The translations under genes were made by a program, and so were the position numbers. From Candidatus Collinsella stercoripullorum (lineage in GTDB: Bacteria; Actinomycetota; Coriobacteriia; Coriobacteriales; Coriobacteriaceae): 64,000 nucleotides of DNA. Below are positions 8,878-18,017 of the stretch, one piece after another. The DNA is taken from positions 34,657-98,656 of the forward strand of contig DXAO01000007.1 of the NCBI GenBank assembly GCA_019117005.1, given 5' to 3'. Position 1 is the first letter of the stretch. Each line of letters opens with the position of its first letter. Below the pieces are notes generated by a model that did no database searches, was not told where the DNA came from, and worked only from the letters and a program-made list of their open reading frames with translations.

Positions 8878-8950
8878 CATGACACGAGGGTACCATCCCG
8901 GCGCCGCGGCGCCGGGATCCGGGCGGAGACGGGACAGAAGGAGGCACGCG

Positions 8951-10495
8951 ATGGCGGACGAAGAGGTCGGACGGCGGCAGGGCGAGGGCGACGGGGGCTC
9001 CCCTCGGCAGTTCTACATCGCGGGGGCGAGCCGGTTCCCGCCCGTCCCGCAGAGCGCCTCCGCGGACCTCGTCTGGGAGTCCGGAGGGGAGCGCATCGCC
9101 TACCGGGCGACTGCCGGGCACATCGACGTGCGCTCCGACGGCGGGTCCCTCATGGGCAGGATGTTCCATCTCTCCTATGTCGCCGCGGGGGCGGGCGATG
9201 CGCTCGCGCGGCCCGTCACCTTCTGCTACAACGGCGGGCCGGGCAGCGCGTCGGTCCCCATCAACGTCGGCGGCATCGGCCCGCGCCGCGTCGCCACCGC
9301 CGGCATCTCCCATCTGGCGCAGCCGGCGGTCATGGAGGACAACCCGGCGACCCTGCTGCGCGCGAGCGACCTGGTCTTCCTCGATGCCTTGGGAACCGGG
9401 TACTCGGAGCTCGCGGAGGGCTTCGATCCCACGCAGGCCTGGGGCGTCGAGGGCGACGCCGACTCCTTCGCGCGCGCCATCGAGGCGTGGCTCACCGAGA
9501 ACGGGCGGTGGGGGAGCCCCGTCTACCTGTTCGGCGAGTCCTACGGCACCGTTCGCAACGCCGTGCTCATGCGCCTGCTCGCCGAGCGCTTCATCCCGGT
9601 GACCGGCGCGGTGATGATGTCCTCGGTGTTCGACTGGGTCACGAAGATGCCCGGATCCGACCTCTCCTACCTGGGCCTGCTCCCCACCTACGCGGCGACG
9701 GCGCGATACTTCGGCCGCGCGGGGCGGGGAAGCGACGAGGAGGCGTGGTTCGACGACGCCATGGCCTTCGCGGAGCGCGCCTACGCCCCGGCCCTGCTCG
9801 CGGGCGACCGCCTGCCCGCCGCCGAGCGCGCCTCCATGGCGCGCCGTCTGTCCGAGCTCATCGGCCTTTCCCCGGAGCTCATCGAGCGGTGCCGCCTCCG
9901 TGTCGACCTCGATACGTTCAGGCGCTCCCTGCTCGCCGACGAGGGCCGCGTCCTCGGGCGCTTCGACACCCGCTTCACCTCGTACGCCCCGCTGGCGCTG
10001 CAGGGCACCGAGGTCCCCTTCGCCGGCTCCGATGCGTCCTCCGACGCGGTCGAGCCGGCGTGGAACGCGGCGTTCCGCCGCCATCTCGCCGAGATCGGTT
10101 ACCGGGGAGCCCCGCGCTACCCGCTCAGCAGCTTCGCGACGATCGGGGTCGGCTGGGACCGCTCGCACATCGTCCCCGGCGCCGGCGGCATGCGGGCCGA
10201 CGCCCCCAACGTCGCCTACGACCTCGCGGAGGCCCTCAGGCGCAACCCGACCGCGCGCGTGGCGGTCCTGGGAGGTCGCTACGACGCCGCGACCCCGTTC
10301 TGGAACGCCGTGCACGACGTCTCGCGCCTGTTCCTGCCCGACGCGCTCAGGGAGCGGGTGACCTTCAGGCTCTACAGCTGCGGGCACATGGCGTATGTCG
10401 ACGAGCCCACGCTGGGGCTGCTCGGGCGCGACCTCGCCGCGTTCTACGGCCGCGCAGAGGCCGCCGGGCGCCCCGCTGCGACGGCGCGGGGGTGA
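8951..10495 (+). CDS. Serine carboxypeptidase-like protein (peptidase S10 family)
   Basis: 514 residues. The oxyanion-hole segment NGGPG (94-98), the nucleophile elbow GESYG (195-199, Ser197), Asp445 in GGRYDAATP and His479 in CGHMAY make the complete S10 catalytic set. The start ATG has AGAAGGAGG upstream. There is no signal peptide: the N-terminus (MADEEVGRRQGEG) is polar, so the protein appears cytoplasmic, whereas most S10 enzymes are secreted or vacuolar. It would remove C-terminal residues from peptides. The neighbours give no pathway clue. Confidence 0.87.
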   Translation: MADEEVGRRQGEGDGGSPRQFYIAGASRFPPVPQSASADLVWESGGERIAYRATAGHIDVRSDGGSLMGRMFHLSYVAAGAGDALARPVTFCYNGGPGSASVPINVGGIGPRRVATAGISHLAQPAVMEDNPATLLRASDLVFLDALGTGYSELAEGFDPTQAWGVEGDADSFARAIEAWLTENGRWGSPVYLFGESYGTVRNAVLMRLLAERFIPVTGAVMMSSVFDWVTKMPGSDLSYLGLLPTYAATARYFGRAGRGSDEEAWFDDAMAFAERAYAPALLAGDRLPAAERASMARRLSELIGLSPELIERCRLRVDLDTFRRSLLADEGRVLGRFDTRFTSYAPLALQGTEVPFAGSDASSDAVEPAWNAAFRRHLAEIGYRGAPRYPLSSFATIGVGWDRSHIVPGAGGMRADAPNVAYDLAEALRRNPTARVAVLGGRYDAATPFWNAVHDVSRLFLPDALRERVTFRLYSCGHMAYVDEPTLGLLGRDLAAFYGRAEAAGRPAATARG

Positions 10496-10498
10496 CAC

Positions 10499-10536
10499 GG
10501 GCCGCCCTCCCTGTCGCGATGACACGGGGGCGGCCC
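10499..10536 (+). terminator. Hairpin after the S10 peptidase gene
   Basis: Perfect 9-bp stem GGGCCGCCC (10499-10507) with GGGCGGCCC (10528-10536) and a 20-base loop, starting 4 bases after the stop codon. No T-run. Confidence 0.35.
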
Positions 10537-10619
10537 CATCCGCCGCCGCGGCGGGCGGTGCGGAAAGCGGGTAATCGGTGATTGTGCGCGGGGCGCCCCC
10601 GGAGGCGTTCGCCAACGGC

Positions 10620-10625
10620 TACAAT
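10620..10625 (+). promoter_or_regulatory. Possible -10 element of prfC
   Basis: TACAAT (5 of 6 consensus) 46 bases before the prfC start, in an otherwise GC-rich gap. No -35 at normal spacing and no TG extension. Confidence 0.3.
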
Positions 10626-10670
10626 ACCGAGGTTTGCACACCTGATACCGCCGCCATCGAGGGGGAGCCC

Positions 10671-12278
10671 ATGCCCAGCATCGCCGACCAGATCGCGTCC
10701 CGACGGACGTTCGCCATCATCTCGCACCCGGACGCCGGCAAGACGACCCTCACCGAGAAGCTGCTGCTCTACACCGGCCAGCTCCAGTCGGCGGGCTCGG
10801 TCAAGGGCAAGAGCAGCTCCAAGCACGCCGTCTCCGACTGGATGGACATCGAGAAGCAGCGCGGCATCTCCGTCACCTCCTCGGTGCTCCAGTTCACCTA
10901 CGGCGGCTGCTGCGTCAACATCCTCGACACCCCCGGCCACCAGGACTTCTCGGAGGACACCTACCGCACCCTCATGGCCGCCGACGCCGCGGTCATGGTC
11001 ATCGACGGCGCCAAGGGCGTCGAGGCCCAGACCGTGAAGCTGTTCCGCGTCTGCGCCCTGCGCGGTATCCCCATCTTCACCTTCGTGAACAAGCTCGACC
11101 GCGAGATCCGCGACCCCTTCGAGCTCATGGAGGAGATCGAGAACGTGCTCGGGATCGGGACCTGCCCCATGAACTGGCCCATCGGCAGCGGCAGGAACTT
11201 CCGCGGCGTCTTCGACCGCGCGAGCCGGCATGTGATCGCCTTCGAGGGCGACGGGCGCGCGAACGCGTCCAAGAAGGTCGACGAGATCGAGGCCGCGCTC
11301 GGCGACCCCGCGCTCGACGAGCTGATCGGCACCGAGAACCACCGCTCGCTCATGGACGACATCGAGCTGCTCGACGGCGCGGCCGACGAGTTCGACCTCG
11401 ACGCGGTGCGCGCCGGCAAGCTCTCGCCGGTGTTCTTCGGCTCCGCGCTCACCAACTTCGGCGTCGAGCCGTTCCTCAAGGACTTCCTGCGCTACGCCCC
11501 CGCGCCGGGCCCGCACACCGATGCGGACTCGGGGGAGGAGGTCGACCCGCTCACCGACGGCTTCAGCGGGTTCGTCTTCAAGATCCAGGCGAACATGGAC
11601 CGCAACCACCGCGACCGCATCGCCTTCGTGCGCATCTGCTCCGGCAGGTTCGAGCGCGGCATGGACGCCTGGCACGTCCAAGGGGGCAGGAAGATCAAGC
11701 TCGCGACGGGCACCGCCATGATGGCCGACGACCGCGCGACCGTCGACGAGGCGTACGCGGGCGATATCGTGGGCCTGTTCGATCCCGGCATCTTCTCCAT
11801 CGGCGACACCGTCTGCGCGGGGCGCCGGGTGCGCTACGCCGGCATCCCCACCTTCGCGCCCGAGCACTTCGCGCGCGTCAGCCAGGTGGACACCATGAAG
11901 CGCAAGCAGTTCGTGAAGGGCATGGAGGAGCTCGCCCAGGAGGGCGCGATCCAGATCTTCCGCGAGCTCGGCGCCGGCATGGAGAGCGTCATCGTCGGCG
12001 TGGTGGGCACCCTGCAGTTCGACGTCCTGGAGCAGCGCCTGAAGTCGGAGTACCGCGTCGAGGTGCGCCGCCAGCCGCTGGGCTACACCGACATCCGCTG
12101 GATCGCGGACGCCGAGTCGGTGGACGTGGCCGCCCTCGACCTCACCCGCGACACCCTGCGCGTCGAGGACATGCGGGGCGGGAAGCTCCTGCTGTTCACG
12201 AGCCCCTGGAACGTCGACTGGGCGCTCGAGCACAACGCGGGGCTGACCCTGTCCGAGTTCGGCAACGTGAGCTTCTAG
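10671..12278 (+). CDS. prfC: Peptide chain release factor 3
   Basis: 535 residues from the ATG at 10671 (GAGGGGGAG upstream), matching the normal length of about 525-535. The GTPase P-loop SHPDAGKTTLTEK is at 18-30, followed by the G2/G3 segment DTPGHQDFSEDTYRTL and the G4 FVNKLDR. Domain II and a C-terminal domain resembling EF-G domain III follow. RF3 is a GTPase that recycles RF1/RF2 from the ribosome after termination. The gene stands alone and faces the sixA-like gene across a strong hairpin. Confidence 0.95.
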   Translation: MPSIADQIASRRTFAIISHPDAGKTTLTEKLLLYTGQLQSAGSVKGKSSSKHAVSDWMDIEKQRGISVTSSVLQFTYGGCCVNILDTPGHQDFSEDTYRTLMAADAAVMVIDGAKGVEAQTVKLFRVCALRGIPIFTFVNKLDREIRDPFELMEEIENVLGIGTCPMNWPIGSGRNFRGVFDRASRHVIAFEGDGRANASKKVDEIEAALGDPALDELIGTENHRSLMDDIELLDGAADEFDLDAVRAGKLSPVFFGSALTNFGVEPFLKDFLRYAPAPGPHTDADSGEEVDPLTDGFSGFVFKIQANMDRNHRDRIAFVRICSGRFERGMDAWHVQGGRKIKLATGTAMMADDRATVDEAYAGDIVGLFDPGIFSIGDTVCAGRRVRYAGIPTFAPEHFARVSQVDTMKRKQFVKGMEELAQEGAIQIFRELGAGMESVIVGVVGTLQFDVLEQRLKSEYRVEVRRQPLGYTDIRWIADAESVDVAALDLTRDTLRVEDMRGGKLLLFTSPWNVDWALEHNAGLTLSEFGNVSF

Positions 12279-12350
12279 GGCCGCGGTTCCCCGAGGGCCG
12301 CGGGGGGGGCGGGCGTCGCCGCAGGCTCCTCGGAGCGAGCGGCGGCATGA

Positions 12351-12396
12351 CGCGGCCCCGCCCGGTCCGCGCCGCCGCGCACCGGGCGGGGCCGCG
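12351..12396. terminator. Bidirectional terminator between prfC and the sixA-like gene
   Basis: Perfect 16-bp inverted repeat (12351-12366 with 12381-12396) with a 14-base loop, between converging genes. It is one of the longest perfect stems in the window. GC only, no T-run on either side. Confidence 0.6.
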
Positions 12397-12413
12397 CCCA
12401 TGGGGCGTCCCGG

Positions 12414-12902
12414 CTAGTCCTCCACCTCGGGGCCCTGGACGAACCATTCGAGCGTGCCGGAGCGGCCGTCCGCGTCCAGGCCGACGGTCGCCATGCCGCC
12501 CGGCTTGAGCGCGAGCTTCACGCCGGTCAGGCGCTCGACCATGCGCTCCATGAACGGGATGTGGCCCACCGCGATGAGGCAGTCCGCGTCCGTCTGGGCG
12601 AGCTGGTCGGCGAAGGCGGCCTCGTCCTGCTCCCATAGGCTGTCGACCGGGACCGTCGTGAGCCAGCCGCCGAGCGCGCGGTCGACCTCCTCGGCGGTCT
12701 GCATCGCGCGGACCGCGGGGCTCGACCACAGCGTCGCGTGGGACGAGCTGTGCGCGTCCAGAAGGTAGAACGAGCGCATGAAGCCGTCGACCGAGGAGAG
12801 CGCCGCCCGCCCCGGCCCGGTGAGCCCGCGGTCGAAGTCCGACTGGCCGGGGCCGATCGGCTCCGCCTTCCCGTGCCTGATGAGGATGAGCTTCTTGATC
12901 AT
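12414..12902 (-). CDS. SixA-like phosphohistidine phosphatase (histidine phosphatase superfamily)
   Basis: 162 residues from the ATG at 12902. The catalytic RHG motif is in LILIRHGKAEPIG (residues 5-17), and the second histidine is in IAVGHIPFMER. The short single-domain form with a C-terminal strand carrying LKPGGMATVGLD resembles SixA, which removes phosphate from phosphohistidine proteins. The true target is unknown. An upstream in-frame extension of 16 residues has no ribosome site, so the internal ATG beside GAGAGG is preferred. Confidence 0.88.
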   Translation of the reverse strand: MIKKLILIRHGKAEPIGPGQSDFDRGLTGPGRAALSSVDGFMRSFYLLDAHSSSHATLWSSPAVRAMQTAEEVDRALGGWLTTVPVDSLWEQDEAAFADQLAQTDADCLIAVGHIPFMERMVERLTGVKLALKPGGMATVGLDADGRSGTLEWFVQGPEVED

Positions 12903-13052
12903 GCGCGCCGCCTCTCGTCTCGGTGCCTCCGCTCCCTCGATTCTATCCAAACCCGGCGCCGCGCGCCCCCGCGAATCCCGTGCCGCCCGCGGACGGCGGC
13001 CGACCGTACATGTGGAACATCAGATATCCGCATCGGGGGTCGGGTAACGTTG

Positions 13053-13058
13053 TAAAAT
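13053..13058 (+). promoter_or_regulatory. Possible -10 element of the asp23-fakA operon
   Basis: TAAAAT preceded directly by TTG, 56 bases before the asp23 GTG start. No -35 is evident. Confidence 0.3.
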
Positions 13059-13113
13059 ACGGAAATGACTGCTCCCACGGTGGGTGCCCCGTGCATCCGG
13101 GAAGGAGATAACC

Positions 13114-13467
13114 GTGACCGATACCATCCCCGGCAGCCTGAGCGTCTCCAACGACGTCATCGCCGATATCGCCGGCTACGCCGCGCTGTCCTGCTACGGT
13201 GTGGTGGGCATGGCCGAGCAGCAGCAGGGGGTCGAGTCCGTCCGCCTGCTCGCCGGCCAGCGCCTGCGCAAGGGCGTCCTCGTGTCCTCGACCGAGGAGG
13301 GCCTCTCCATCGACCTCCACATCGTGATCGAGAGCGGCGTCAACATGAAGTCCGTCTGCGAGAACCTGGCCAGCTCGGTGTCGTTCACCCTGGCCGAGAT
13401 CGCCCAGATCGACCCCGCGGCCCTGAAGATCGCCATCCACATCGACGCGCTGAAGTCGCGCGGCTAG
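13114..13467 (+). CDS. Asp23/Gls24 family envelope stress protein
   Basis: 117 residues from the GTG at 13114, which sits 6 bases after GGGAAGGAG; an in-frame GTG at 13084 would add 10 residues but has no ribosome site. The family core is visible: SVSNDVIADIAGYAALSCYGVVGM followed by beta segments and IDLHIVIESGVNMKSVCENL, with its usual C-terminal helix. Asp23 proteins are small, abundant envelope-associated proteins of Gram-positive bacteria linked to cell-wall stress. As in Firmicutes (yloU-yloV), it is directly upstream of a DAK2-domain gene. Confidence 0.92.
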   Translation: MTDTIPGSLSVSNDVIADIAGYAALSCYGVVGMAEQQQGVESVRLLAGQRLRKGVLVSSTEEGLSIDLHIVIESGVNMKSVCENLASSVSFTLAEIAQIDPAALKIAIHIDALKSRG

Positions 13468-13498
13468 GCATCCATCGATACAACGGAGATACACCAAC

Positions 13499-15163
13499 AT
13501 GATCGCGAAAACCATCCGCACGTGCTTCCCGGTCGCGGCGAAGGCGGTCGCCGACAAGGCGGAGGACATCAACAAGCTGAACGTCTTCCCGGTCCCCGAC
13601 GGCGACACGGGCACCAACATGTCCCTGACGCTGGGCTCGGTGGTCAAGGAGCTCTCCGCGCTCCCCGCCGACGCCGACATGGAGGCCGTCGCCGGCGCCA
13701 TCACCCACGGCTCGCTCATGGGCGCGCGCGGCAACTCCGGCGTCATCACCTCGCAGATCCTGCGCGGGGTGGCCGAGGGGCTCGTCGGCGCGGGCAGCCC
13801 GACGTCGAGCGCCGACATCGCGCAGGCCCTGCGCCGCGCGGTGAAGGTCGCCTTCCAGGCGGTGCGCAAGCCTGTCGAGGGCACGATCCTCACCGTGCTG
13901 CGCGACATCTCGACCAAGGCGGACGAGTGCGAGAAGAAGCGCCTCACGGTGGAGGAGACGCTCGACGCGATCGTGGTGGAGGCGTACCAGTCGGTCGCCC
14001 GCACCCCCGACCTGCTCCCCGTCCTGAAGGAGAACGGCGTCGTCGACTCCGGCGCCTTCGGCTTCGCCATCTTCCTCGAGAACTTCGTCGCGGCGGCCCT
14101 GGGCCGCACCGCCCAGGTCGAGGACTTCGCCACCACCTTCGACGCCGGCTCGGCGCGCGACTCGGCCCTGGACCGCGTGAAGATCGAGGCGAACGACGAC
14201 TGGGAGGGCTCGGAGTACCGCTACTGCAACGAGTTCCTGTTCCGCGCGGAGCGCCCCTTCGACGAGGAGGAGTGCCTGGAGTTCCTGGCGTCCATGGGCG
14301 ACTGCGAGCTCCTCGTCGGCGCCTACCCCGACTACAAGGTCCACGTGCACTCCAACACGCCCAACCTGGTGCTCGAGCACATGCTGCGCTTCGGCCAGGT
14401 CTACGAGGTCTTCATCCACAACATGGATATGGAGTCCCACGAGCGCACCGCCAAGATCCATGCCGACGAGCAGGCCGCCGCTCCCTCCGAGCCCGCCAAG
14501 CCCATCGGCTTCGTCGCCGTCGCGGCCGGTTCGGGCCAGGCGGAGATCCTCACCTCCATGGGCGTCGACGTCATCGTGTCCGGCGGCCAGACCATGAACC
14601 CGAGCACCGCCGACCTGCTCGACGCCGTCGACCGCGTGAACGCGGAGGCCGTCATCATCCTGCCGGACAACGGCAACATCCGCATGGCCGCCGAGGCCGC
14701 CGCGAGCGCCTGCGCCGACAAGCGCGTGTTCGTGGTCCCCACCAAGACCGTGCCGCAGGCCTTCTCCGCCCTGTTCGCCGTCATGCCCGACGCCCCGGTC
14801 GAGGAGGTCGTCGAGGCCATGGCCGAGGCCGCGTCCGAGGTGCGCGACGGCGAGGTCACGACCGCCGTGCGCGACTCCCAGGCGGCCGACGGCTCGCCCA
14901 TCCGCTCCGGCGACGTCATGGGCATCGTCTCGGGCTCCATAGACGTGGTCGGCTCCGACGTCAAGGACGTCACGCTCGAGTGCGTGCGCCGCATGCAGGC
15001 CGAGGAGGAGGGCGACACGCTCACCATCCTCGCCGGCTCGGACCTGTCCGACGAGGCGTTCGAGGAGATCGTCGCCGCCATCGAGGAGGACCAGCCCGAC
15101 CTCGAGATCGACCCGCATCGCGGGGAGCAGCCCCTCTATCCGGTCATCTTCTCCATCGAGTAG
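13499..15163 (+). CDS. fakA: DAK2-domain protein (FakA/YloV type fatty-acid kinase subunit)
   Basis: 554 residues, the usual FakA length. The N-terminal DAK2/DhaL ATP-binding domain carries the phosphate-binding motif NVFPVPDGDTGTNM (about 26-39) and the later HGSLMGARGNSGVI helix. The middle and C-terminal parts match the YloV/FakA layout, ending with a domain carrying ILTSMGVDVIVSGGQTMNPS. In Firmicutes FakA phosphorylates fatty acids held by FakB, feeding PlsX/PlsY phospholipid synthesis; plsX lies 5 kb downstream. No FakB (DegV) gene is in this window. GGAG is found 7-10 bases before the ATG. Confidence 0.9.
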   Translation: MIAKTIRTCFPVAAKAVADKAEDINKLNVFPVPDGDTGTNMSLTLGSVVKELSALPADADMEAVAGAITHGSLMGARGNSGVITSQILRGVAEGLVGAGSPTSSADIAQALRRAVKVAFQAVRKPVEGTILTVLRDISTKADECEKKRLTVEETLDAIVVEAYQSVARTPDLLPVLKENGVVDSGAFGFAIFLENFVAAALGRTAQVEDFATTFDAGSARDSALDRVKIEANDDWEGSEYRYCNEFLFRAERPFDEEECLEFLASMGDCELLVGAYPDYKVHVHSNTPNLVLEHMLRFGQVYEVFIHNMDMESHERTAKIHADEQAAAPSEPAKPIGFVAVAAGSGQAEILTSMGVDVIVSGGQTMNPSTADLLDAVDRVNAEAVIILPDNGNIRMAAEAAASACADKRVFVVPTKTVPQAFSALFAVMPDAPVEEVVEAMAEAASEVRDGEVTTAVRDSQAADGSPIRSGDVMGIVSGSIDVVGSDVKDVTLECVRRMQAEEEGDTLTILAGSDLSDEAFEEIVAAIEEDQPDLEIDPHRGEQPLYPVIFSIE

Positions 15164-15171
15164 GTTCCCGT

Positions 15172-17349
15172 ATGGCGCACCGCATCGCCGCACCCCGCGT
15201 GTCGGCGCGTCTGTCCCGCGCAGCCGTCCTCAGCCAGGACGCCGCGCGCCTGAAATACGTGTCGGGTGCGCGCGAGGAGGCCCTGCACCGGCTCGGCATC
15301 GAGACGGTGGGGGACCTCCTTCTCCATATCCCGCGCAGCTACCTCGACTTCTCGCACGCCTCGAGCATCGAGGCGGCGCGCATCGGGGAGGTCGCCACGG
15401 TGGTCGCGACCGTCGACCGCGTGAGCGAGAAGCACCCCCGCCCGCGCCTCTCCGTGACCGAGGTCTACCTCGTCGACGAGACGGGCGTCATGCAGGCCGC
15501 CTTCTTCAAGCAGCCCTGGATCGCCCGGGACCTCCATCCCGGCGACCGCATCGCCGTCATGGGCAAGGTCGAGTTCGCCTACGGGTTCAAGCAGATGAGC
15601 GGCCCCCAGTACGAGCGGCTCGACGCGGGCGCGTCCACCGGGACCATCCTGCCGGTCCATCCGGTGACCGAGGGCGTCAGCCGCGCCTGGATGCGCAGGA
15701 TCGTCTCGGGGGCCCTCGAGGCCGCCTCGACCTTCCCCGACCCGGTCCCGGCGCGCCTGCGCGCCGAGCGCGGGCTCATGAGCCTGTCGCGGGCGCTGCG
15801 CGCGATCCACTTCCCCTCGTCGATGGGGGAGCGCGACCTTGCGCGCCGCCGCCTCTCCTACGACGAGGTGCTGCTGCTCCAGCTCGCCCTCCGCCTGCGC
15901 GACGACGCGACCCTCTCGGGCGTCGAGCCGATCGGCCACACCCCGGGGGCCCGGGTCGAGCGGCTCGGCGGGGCGCTGCCGTTCGGGCTCACCGACGAGC
16001 AGCGGACGGCGGTCGATGAGATCCTGGCCGACATGTCCGATCCCGGGCGCGTCATGAACCGCCTGCTTCTGGGCGATGTCGGGACCGGCAAGACCGCCGT
16101 GGCCCTCTTCGCGCTCGCCGCCGCGGCCGACTCGGGGCGCCAGGCGTGCGTCATGGCCCCGACCGGCGTGCTCGCGGGCCAGTACGCGACCTCCTGCATG
16201 CCCCTGCTCGAGCGCGCGCAGGTGAGCTCGGCCCTGCTCACGGGGGCGACCCCCGCCCCGGAGCGCGCGGACATCCTCGCGCGCCTCGCGGCGGGCGAGC
16301 TGGACGTGCTCTTCGGCACGCATACGGTCCTCTCGGACGACGTCGTGTTCCGCAGCCTCTCGCTGGCCGTCATCGACGAGCAGCATCGCTTCGGCGTCGG
16401 CCAGCGCAGCGCCCTGAGGGCCAAGGGGCCCGGTGCCGACCTGCTCGTCATGAGCGCGACCCCCATCCCGCGCACGCTCGCGCTGTCGGTGTACGGGGAC
16501 CTGGACACGAGCATCATCAGGCACCGACCCCACCCGGGCGCGGGGGTCGAGACGCGCGTCCTCGACGACGCGAGCCGCGACATCGCCTACGGCGCGATCC
16601 GGGAGGCGCTCGAGGCCGGGCAGCAGGCCTATGTCATCTGCCCCCTCGTCGCGGAGCGCGACGAGGCCGACGAGCTCGAGGACGTCCCGGGCATCGAGCG
16701 CGACGAGGAGGGCCGCGCCGTCCAGCGCGCCCCGCTCCATGCGGCCGAGACCGAGGCCGAGCGCCTGCGCCGCGTGTTCGCGGGCTACGAGGTCGGCCTG
16801 CTCCATGGGCGCATGCCGGCACGGGAGAAGGAGGAGGCCATCGAGCGGTTCCGCGACGGCGCCGTGCAGGTGCTCGTCTCCACCACGGTGGTCGAGGTCG
16901 GGGTCGACGTGCCCAACGCCACGGTCATGCTCATCGAGAACGGCGAGCGCTTCGGCCTGGCGACCCTGCACCAGCTGCGGGGGCGCGTGGGCCGCGGCGA
17001 GCTCGCGGGCCGCTGTTTCGTGGTGGCGGAGGGGGCGCGCGGACGGCGCGGTTCGCCCGCGCTGGACCGTCTGCGCGCGCTGGAGCGGACCGCGGACGGC
17101 TTCGAGCTGGCGAGGATGGACCTGAGGCTGCGCCACGAGGGCGAGATCCTGGGGTACCGCCAGCACGGGGGCGTCACGCTGCGCTTCGTCGACCTCGATG
17201 CGGACGCCGACCTCATCGAGGCCGCGCATGCCGACGCCGTCGAGCTTCTGCGCTACGCGCGCACCCTTTCGAGTACGGCCACCGCACCGCTGCGGTGCGC
17301 CGTCGCGGACCGGTACGGAGATGTGTTCAAGGAGGTCAGCGGAGGATGA
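15172..17349 (+). CDS. recG: ATP-dependent DNA helicase RecG
   Basis: 725 residues from the ATG at 15172, 8 bases after the fakA stop. The open frame extends upstream through fakA in another frame and is not coding there. The N-terminal wedge/OB domain (about 60-170) is followed by two helicase lobes: Walker A GDVGTGKT (301-308), motif II IDEQH, motif III SATPIPRTLAL, and motif VI QLRGRVGRGE. RecG remodels stalled replication forks and Holliday junctions. The ribosome site is weak (TAGG), suggesting coupling to fakA. It overlaps rsmD by 4 bases. Confidence 0.95.
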   Translation: MAHRIAAPRVSARLSRAAVLSQDAARLKYVSGAREEALHRLGIETVGDLLLHIPRSYLDFSHASSIEAARIGEVATVVATVDRVSEKHPRPRLSVTEVYLVDETGVMQAAFFKQPWIARDLHPGDRIAVMGKVEFAYGFKQMSGPQYERLDAGASTGTILPVHPVTEGVSRAWMRRIVSGALEAASTFPDPVPARLRAERGLMSLSRALRAIHFPSSMGERDLARRRLSYDEVLLLQLALRLRDDATLSGVEPIGHTPGARVERLGGALPFGLTDEQRTAVDEILADMSDPGRVMNRLLLGDVGTGKTAVALFALAAAADSGRQACVMAPTGVLAGQYATSCMPLLERAQVSSALLTGATPAPERADILARLAAGELDVLFGTHTVLSDDVVFRSLSLAVIDEQHRFGVGQRSALRAKGPGADLLVMSATPIPRTLALSVYGDLDTSIIRHRPHPGAGVETRVLDDASRDIAYGAIREALEAGQQAYVICPLVAERDEADELEDVPGIERDEEGRAVQRAPLHAAETEAERLRRVFAGYEVGLLHGRMPAREKEEAIERFRDGAVQVLVSTTVVEVGVDVPNATVMLIENGERFGLATLHQLRGRVGRGELAGRCFVVAEGARGRRGSPALDRLRALERTADGFELARMDLRLRHEGEILGYRQHGGVTLRFVDLDADADLIEAAHADAVELLRYARTLSSTATAPLRCAVADRYGDVFKEVSGG

Positions 17350-17918
17350 GGATCGTCGCGGGGGAGTGGCGCGGAAGAAGGATCGAGGAGCCGCGGGGGC
17401 GCGAGGTGACGAGGCCGACCACCGACCGCGTCCGCGAGGCGTGCGCCTCCATGGTCGAGGCGGCGCTCCCGACGGGGATCGAGGGCGCGCGCGTGCTCGA
17501 CGCATTCGCGGGGTCCGGCGCCCTGGGGCTGGAGATGCTCTCGCGCGGCGCCGCCTTCGCCGCGTTCTTCGACATCGACCGCCAGGCGGCGGCGCTGGTG
17601 GGCCGCAACCTCGCCGGGGTGCGGTGCGCGCGCGAGCGCTACCGGGTCACCTGCGGGGACGTGCTCGCCTACGCGGAGCGCGGGAGGATCGCCGGCGGCC
17701 CCTTCGACCTCGTGGCCATCGACGCCCCCTACGCCCTGGGCGCCGAGCCCGCCGAGCGGCTGCTTCGCGCCCTGCGCTCCGCCGGCGCGATCCTCCCCGG
17801 CGCGCTCGCCCTCGTGGAGCACGCCGCCGGCGACGCCGGGGCGCGCCCCGACGGCTTCGAGGTCCTCCGCGAGAAGCGCTACGGCATCACCGCGGTGGAC
17901 CTGCTGCGCCTGACCTGA
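17346..17918 (+). CDS. rsmD: 16S rRNA (guanine966-N2)-methyltransferase RsmD family
   Basis: 190 residues from the ATG at 17346, overlapping the recG stop (ATGA), with GCGGAGG upstream. The N-terminus MRIVAGEWRGRRIEEP and RPTTDRVREA are RsmD hallmarks. The SAM-binding motif I is LDAFAGSGALGLE (51-63). The catalytic motif IV, normally DPPF or DPPY, here reads DAPY (126-129): the first Pro is replaced by Ala. recG-rsmD-coaD is a common gene order. The substitution may matter for activity, and is noted as a finding. Confidence 0.9.
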   Translation: MRIVAGEWRGRRIEEPRGREVTRPTTDRVREACASMVEAALPTGIEGARVLDAFAGSGALGLEMLSRGAAFAAFFDIDRQAAALVGRNLAGVRCARERYRVTCGDVLAYAERGRIAGGPFDLVAIDAPYALGAEPAERLLRALRSAGAILPGALALVEHAAGDAGARPDGFEVLREKRYGITAVDLLRLT

Positions 17919-17949
17919 GCGCTCCGGCCCCGCCATGGTACGGCGACCC

Positions 17950-17978
17950 TTGCCCCGCCCGCCGCGCTGCGCCACAAT
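17950..17978 (+). promoter_or_regulatory. Possible coaD promoter
   Basis: TTGCCC (17950-17955), 17-base spacer, CACAAT (17973-17978); each box matches 4 of 6 consensus bases. It is 40 bases before the coaD ATG. Confidence 0.4.
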
Positions 17979-18017
17979 GATGCGGTCGCAACGGGGCTGC
18001 AAAAGGAGGATCCGACC

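Noticed and set aside
13522..15171. Upstream extension of the recG frame through fakA.
   Set aside because: FakA in the other frame has clear motifs; the extension is Arg/His/Gly-rich shadow sequence.
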